A DNA stretch of 18,564 bases from the NCBI GenBank assembly GCA_033856535.1, contig JAWVEV010000101.1:1-18564 (forward strand). Reading direction: 5' to 3'. The DNA comes from JAWVEV01 sp033856535 (lineage in GTDB: Bacteria; Actinomycetota; Thermoleophilia; Miltoncostaeales; Miltoncostaeaceae). The notes below the pieces were generated by a model. It was given only the letters and a program-made list of their open reading frames with translations. It was not told where the DNA came from and did no database searches. The translations under genes and the position numbers were made by a program. Of the stretch, positions 14,492-18,564 are shown piece by piece; position 1 is the stretch's first letter; each line of letters opens with the position of its first letter.

Positions 14492-16303
14492 GTGAGCGCA
14501 CCGCGGATCGACGGGATTCCCGCGGCGCCGCCGGCCCCCACGCCGAGCGCGGCTCCCGCCCGCCCGACCCTCTCCGTCATCGCCCCGGCCTTCAACCAGG
14601 CGGGGACGATCTACGAGAGCCTGGGCGAGATCGTCGCGCGGCTGCGCACGCTGGGGATCGACCACGAGGTGATCGTGGTCTCGGACGGAAGCGCCGACGA
14701 GACGCTCGCCGAGATGGCGCGCCACCGCGAGAACGGCGTGCGGGTGCTCGGCTACGACCGCAACCTCGGCAAGGGCTATGCCCTGCGCACCGGGTCGGCG
14801 GCGGCGCGCGGCGAGTACATCGCCTGGATCGACTCGGACCTCGACCTGGACCCGCTGCTGCTCGGCGACTTCGTGCGCCGCGCGGTCGAGGGCCGGCTGG
14901 ACGTGGTCGCCGGCTCCAAGCGGCACCCCGAGTCCGAGGTCAGCTATCCGACCCGCCGCCGGGTCTACTCCTGGCTCTACCAGCAGCTCGTCCGCGCCCT
15001 CTTCGACCTCGACGTTCGCGACACCCAGGTCGGCATGAAGCTCTTCCGGCGCGAGGTGCTGGAGGAGGTCATGCCGGTGGTGCTCGTGAAGCGCTACGCC
15101 TTCGACCTCGAGGTGCTGGCGGTCGCGCGGCGCTTCGGCTTCGAGCGGATCGCCGAGGCGCCGATCCGGCTCGACTACCAGTTCGGCGCGTCGGGGGTGA
15201 ACTGGCGCGCGATCGTCGCGGCGCTCTGGGACACCGCCGCGATCTTCTACCGGCTGCGCCTGCTGCGCTTCTACGACCGCCGGCGCGTGCTCGCCCACCG
15301 GATCGCCCAGCACCGCGAGGCCCCGCGGCCGAGCCTGAGCGTCCTCCTGGCGCCCACCGGCCCCGCCCCGGGCCTGGCGACCGCGGTGGGACGGCTGACC
15401 GGCGCCGTCCCGGCGGGGACCCCGGTGATCGTGGCCTGGCCCGAGGACGCGGACCCCGAGGCGGCGCGCGCCGCCGTCCCCGGCGCGGAGGTGGTCTCGG
15501 TGCCGGCGGGCAACCGGAGCGCGCGGATCGCCGCCGCCCTCTCGCACGTGCGGACCGACGTCGTCGCCCTGGTGGACGAGGAGGCCCGCGCCACGGACGG
15601 GTGGGCCGAGGCGGCCCTCGCCCTGCTCGCGGACCCCGGCGTCGGCGCGGTCGTGGGACCGACGGTCGCACGCCTGGGCGGCGACCTGCGCCAGGACGCG
15701 GCCGGGATCCTCTCGGAGTCGCGGATCGGCGTGGGCGGCACGCGCATCCGCCACCACGTGGGCCGGTTGCGCGAGGTGGGCGACTTCCCGGCGCGGAACC
15801 TCTTCGCGCGCACGGCCGCGCTGCGGCGGGCGGTGGACGAGGGGCACCCGATCGACGACGACCTGTGCGCCGCGCTCCACCGCCGGCACGGGCTGTCGGT
15901 GATGTGCAGCCCGGACGTGGTCGTGACCACCGCGCCGGCGCCGCTCTTCCGTCCCCACCTGACCTCGCTGCACCGGGTCGGGATCGACCGCGGCCGGCGG
16001 ATGGCCGCCGGGCGGCGTCCCCGCGCGCGCCATTTGGCGCCGGCCGGGCTGGTCGCCCTGGCCGCCTCGGGCCCGCTGGCCGTCCGGGCCGGGCGCGGCC
16101 CCGCGCGCGCCTGGCGCGCGGCGATGGGCGGCTACGGCGCGATGCTCGGCGCCTTCGGCGCGGTCCTGTTCGTGCTCCACCGCCGGCCGAGGCTGGTCGG
16201 GCTGACCGTCGCGGGCGCGGCCGCCTCGCACGCGGCCTTCGGACTGGGCGTGATCCGCGGCGCCGCGCGCGTCGTTCTGGGCCGCCTGCGCCGCCGGGCG
16301 TGA
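14492..16303 (+). CDS. Double GT2 protein: DPM1-like polyprenyl-phosphate glycosyltransferase fused to a second GT2-like domain and membrane tail
   Basis: The product has 603 residues. After a Pro/Ala-rich start, residues 26-265 are a clear DPM1-like GT2 domain. It has SVIAPAFNQAGTI (28-40), VVSDGSADET (62-71), NLGKGYALRTG (91-101), DSDLDLDP with the DxD-type acids (114-121), and the family hallmark DTQVGMKLFRRE (177-188), followed by YAFDLEVL (202-209). Residues 280-510 restart a GT2 plan: PSLSVLLAP, VALVDEEA where DxD is expected, ARNLFARTAALRR (434-446), DDDLCAALHRRHG (455-467), and PDVVVTTAPAPLFRPHL (474-490). This resembles ExoA-like GT2 proteins but with a degraded DxD. Two or three hydrophobic helices (about 514-590) follow. 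The first half probably charges a polyprenyl phosphate with a sugar. It is coupled by GTGA to a GT-C gene that could use that donor (inference). Confidence 0.87.
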   Translation: MSAPRIDGIPAAPPAPTPSAAPARPTLSVIAPAFNQAGTIYESLGEIVARLRTLGIDHEVIVVSDGSADETLAEMARHRENGVRVLGYDRNLGKGYALRTGSAAARGEYIAWIDSDLDLDPLLLGDFVRRAVEGRLDVVAGSKRHPESEVSYPTRRRVYSWLYQQLVRALFDLDVRDTQVGMKLFRREVLEEVMPVVLVKRYAFDLEVLAVARRFGFERIAEAPIRLDYQFGASGVNWRAIVAALWDTAAIFYRLRLLRFYDRRRVLAHRIAQHREAPRPSLSVLLAPTGPAPGLATAVGRLTGAVPAGTPVIVAWPEDADPEAARAAVPGAEVVSVPAGNRSARIAAALSHVRTDVVALVDEEARATDGWAEAALALLADPGVGAVVGPTVARLGGDLRQDAAGILSESRIGVGGTRIRHHVGRLREVGDFPARNLFARTAALRRAVDEGHPIDDDLCAALHRRHGLSVMCSPDVVVTTAPAPLFRPHLTSLHRVGIDRGRRMAAGRRPRARHLAPAGLVALAASGPLAVRAGRGPARAWRAAMGGYGAMLGAFGAVLFVLHRRPRLVGLTVAGAAASHAAFGLGVIRGAARVVLGRLRRRA

Positions 16304-18525
16304 GCACCCGCTCCGCCGAGGCCCCCTACCCGGCTCCGGCCGCGGGCCGCCTGCCGGCGCTGCGGGCGGCGATGGGCCCGCCGACCGTGATGCTCGCCGC
16401 CGGCATGGCGGTGCTGCTGGTGCTGCAGCTGACGCTGCTCCGCTCGGCCACCGGCCCCTGGACGACCCACGACGAGGCCGGTTTCCTCGCCGCCGCGCGC
16501 TTCTTCTCCGGCGCCGACGTCGTCCCGACGCTCGAGCCGATCCCCTTCTACCACCCGGGTTACTCGCTTCTCTTGGCGCCGCTCGACGCGCTGATCTCCT
16601 CGCCCGGGGACGTCTACCGGGCCGCGGTGGGCTTGAACGCCGTGCTCGCCGCGCTGCAGGCCGTGCCGCTCTACGCGCTGGCGCGCCAACTGCGTCTGGA
16701 GCCCTGGCGCGCGGCGCTCGCCGCCCTCGCGGTGGCCGCCTACCCGGCGTTCCTGCTCGACTCGCAGACCGCCTGGGCGGAGAGCCTCTTCCAGCTCCTC
16801 TTCGCCTGCTTCGCGCTGACCGCGGTGCTGCTGGCGCGCCGGCCGGAGGCCCGGCGCGCCGTCCTGCTCGCCGGGCTCGCCGGCACGCTCTACCTGGTGC
16901 ACCCGCGGGCGGCGGGGATCGTGCTGCTGGCGGTCGGCTTCGTGGCGGTGCTGACCCTGGCGAAGACGCTGGCGCCGCGCGCGCTGGCGCTGGCCGCGGT
17001 CGCGGCGGCGGTCCCGGTGGCGCTGACGTTCGCGCTCAAGGCGCTGCTGCTCGACCGCATCTACGCCCCCGATCCGGCCCGCGAGGGGATGGGCGACATC
17101 GTCGCCCCGCTCGGCGAGCCGGGCCGCTGGGACGAGCTGATCCTGAACTTCGCGGGCCAGTCCTGGTACCTGGCGGCGGCCACGATCGGACTCGCGCCGA
17201 TCGGCGCGGCGCTGCTGGCGATGCGGGCCGCGCGGGCCTTCCGTCCCGGGCCCGACGGGCTCGACCGCGACGGCGCCGCGATGGGCCTGCTGCTGCTCTC
17301 GTGCCTCAGCGTGCTCACCGCCTCCAGCCTCTGGATCGGGGTCAACATCGCCCGCGTCGACCACCTGATCTTCGGCCGCTACAACGAGGGCGTGGTGGCG
17401 GTGCCGATGCTGGTGGCGCTCGTCGCCCTGCTCGGCGGCACGCGCAAGCGGACCCTCATCGCGGTCGGGTCGGCCGCCGCGCTGGTCCTGGCCCTCGGCG
17501 CCGCCCTCGAGGCGCAGTACGCGCCCGAGCAGCTCGGGCTGCCGTTCGCCCCGGTCACCGTCACCGGGATCCTGGCCTTCATGCCCGACCGGATCTTCGA
17601 CGTGTCGGCGATCTCCTGGTCGGCGGCCGGCGCGACGCTCGCGCTGGGGACCGCGGCGGCGCTCTCGCGCCGGGTCGCGGCCGTCGGCGCCGCGGCCTTC
17701 TTCGCGGTCACGACGCTCACCGTGCAGGACGCGCAGATCCGCCCGTACCTCGACCCGCAGCGCGACCGGGTCGACCTGCGCCACGCGCTGGTCGCGCTCG
17801 GCCCCCTCGGGCCGATCTCCTACGACCTGGCGGGGAACCCGCACTACGGGACCAAGCTCGCCAACGCCTTCCAGTTCTGGCTGAACCACTCGAAGTTCAC
17901 GCTGTTCGACAGCCGTCTGGGCCAGCGGCCGAGCTCCGAGCTGGTGCTCGCCGGCCGGCGCTGGCCGGCCGACGGAGCGCCCGGCGCGCGGGCGGTGTTT
18001 CCCGAGGCCACCTCGCTGCTCACCCTCTGGGTGCTGCCCGGGCCGACGCAGGACGCGCTCGGCCGGCGCGGGATGCTGCTGCCGGAGGACCCCGCCGCGC
18101 CGCTGCCGGCCGCCGCCATGCGGGCCGGGATCGTCGTCCGCGGGCGGACGACGCTGCGCCTCGACCCCGGTCGCGGCCGCTACGTGGGCGTCCGGGTGCG
18201 CCACCTCGGCGCCGGCTCCCCCTGGGTGCCGCTCGCCGCGCTGGCCGAGCCGCCGGCCGGCGCGATCCGGCTCTCGGCCGCCTGGCACCGGATCGGGCCG
18301 CGCGGGCGTCCTTCGCCGCGCACGGCGGCCCTGCAGCGCGCCGAGCTGCCGCGGACCGTGCTGCCCGGCGAGGCCGTCGACGTGCGCGTGCCGCTCGTCG
18401 CGGCGGGCGTCGACGGGCGGCCGCTGGCGGCGGGGCGCTACGCGGTCGACGTCGACCTGTACGAGGACGGCGTGCGGTCGTTCACGGGCGGGGTGACCCC
18501 CGATCTGACCGTCGAGGTGCGGTGA
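16300..18525 (+). CDS. GT39-like polytopic membrane glycosyltransferase (GT-C) with C-terminal soluble domain
   Basis: The 741-residue protein starts at a GTG in GTGA shared with the GT2-fusion stop; the frame open upstream from 13852 overlaps other genes and is not used. TM1 is about 29-47. The first external loop has the acidic pair in THDEAGFLAAARFF (56-69; Asp58, Glu59), followed by FYHPGYSLLLAP (83-94), both as in GT39/ArnT-type GT-C enzymes. About ten more hydrophobic segments reach residue 475, and HLIFGRYNEG (355-364) gives a conserved-looking RYNE. From about 480 to the end the protein is soluble. The last part, roughly 650-741, is beta-rich and ends in a GRYAVDVDLYEDGVRSF-type strand series. 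It probably transfers a polyprenyl-phosphate-linked sugar on the outer face; the acceptor (protein, lipid or glycan) is unknown. Confidence 0.85.
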   Translation: MSTRSAEAPYPAPAAGRLPALRAAMGPPTVMLAAGMAVLLVLQLTLLRSATGPWTTHDEAGFLAAARFFSGADVVPTLEPIPFYHPGYSLLLAPLDALISSPGDVYRAAVGLNAVLAALQAVPLYALARQLRLEPWRAALAALAVAAYPAFLLDSQTAWAESLFQLLFACFALTAVLLARRPEARRAVLLAGLAGTLYLVHPRAAGIVLLAVGFVAVLTLAKTLAPRALALAAVAAAVPVALTFALKALLLDRIYAPDPAREGMGDIVAPLGEPGRWDELILNFAGQSWYLAAATIGLAPIGAALLAMRAARAFRPGPDGLDRDGAAMGLLLLSCLSVLTASSLWIGVNIARVDHLIFGRYNEGVVAVPMLVALVALLGGTRKRTLIAVGSAAALVLALGAALEAQYAPEQLGLPFAPVTVTGILAFMPDRIFDVSAISWSAAGATLALGTAAALSRRVAAVGAAAFFAVTTLTVQDAQIRPYLDPQRDRVDLRHALVALGPLGPISYDLAGNPHYGTKLANAFQFWLNHSKFTLFDSRLGQRPSSELVLAGRRWPADGAPGARAVFPEATSLLTLWVLPGPTQDALGRRGMLLPEDPAAPLPAAAMRAGIVVRGRTTLRLDPGRGRYVGVRVRHLGAGSPWVPLAALAEPPAGAIRLSAAWHRIGPRGRPSPRTAALQRAELPRTVLPGEAVDVRVPLVAAGVDGRPLAAGRYAVDVDLYEDGVRSFTGGVTPDLTVEVR

Positions 18526-18550
18526 GGGACCGGACGGCCCCGGCGGTCCC
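18526..18550 (+). terminator. Hairpin directly after the last stop codon
   Basis: GGGACCG (18526-18532) and CGGTCCC (18544-18550) form a perfect 7-bp stem with an 11-nt loop, beginning on the base after the TGA. No U-run follows. The position suggests a terminator for the GT2-fusion operon, but short GC stems are frequent by chance in DNA this GC-rich. Confidence 0.4.
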
Positions 18551-18564
18551 GCCCGCCACCCCCC

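Noticed and set aside
13852..16299. Plus-strand open frame running from 13852 into the GT39-like gene
   Set aside because: The part before 16300 is antisense to the phosphoesterase and BON genes and out of frame with the GT2 fusion. The real protein begins at the GTG overlapping the GT2 stop.
16132..18288. A 718-codon minus-strand frame opposite the GT39-like gene
   Set aside because: It is an antisense artefact of high third-position GC, with repetitive Arg/Gly/Glu content and no family motif.

Overview
The window is very GC-rich, with GTG starts as common as ATG, strongly G/C-biased third codon positions, and at least six apparently leaderless genes preceded by a TAnnnT -10 box. Together these point to a high-GC actinobacterium. 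A deep lineage such as Thermoleophilia is possible, but the sequence alone does not prove it. There is no rRNA, tRNA, CRISPR, insertion sequence or phage gene. Nearly all the DNA is a cell-surface polysaccharide / glycoconjugate locus.

Layout. (1) 65-3355, plus strand: three family-4 glycosyltransferases (GT4), the last of the DUF1972 rhamnosyltransferase type. (2) 3362-3931, minus: rfbC/rmlC, the dTDP-L-rhamnose epimerase, convergent with the GT4 operon and divergent from the next gene. (3) 3997-6102 and 6149-8341, plus: two tandem paralogous polytopic membrane proteins of the GT-C / PTPS-related type, each with its own leaderless promoter. The second is translationally coupled to a GT2 rhamnosyltransferase-like enzyme (8338-9363) and a Wzx-like flippase (9360-10658). 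(4) 10655-12498, minus: a GT4 coupled to a SAM methyltransferase, whose stop codon interlocks with the flippase stop at one CTAG. (5) 12499-12752: the only sizeable non-coding stretch, holding a relatively AT-rich structured island, a possible 26-codon ORF and a strong hairpin built from two nested palindromes. (6) 12753-14397, minus: a small non-glycan operon of BON-domain protein, metallophosphoesterase and nucleotidyltransferase-fold protein. (7) 14492-18525, plus: a double-GT2 fusion (DPM1-like half, second GT2-like half and membrane tail) coupled to a GT39-like membrane glycosyltransferase, ending in a hairpin.

How the genes may work together (inference). RfbC contributes to dTDP-L-rhamnose. 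The GT4 and GT2 enzymes build a lipid-linked glycan in the cytoplasm and the methyltransferase may modify it. The flippase moves it across the membrane. The GT-C-type proteins use polyprenyl-phosphate sugars on the outer face, and the DPM1-like enzyme is a plausible maker of such donors. No polymerase, initiating phosphoglycosyltransferase or rfbA/B/D is present, so the pathway must extend beyond the window.

I did not find a clearly new defence or mobile system. The best leads are the repeated leaderless-promoter signature that fixes several starts, the tandem GT-C paralogues, the GT2-GT2 fusion coupled to a GT-C enzyme, and the structured intergenic region at 12541-12734.
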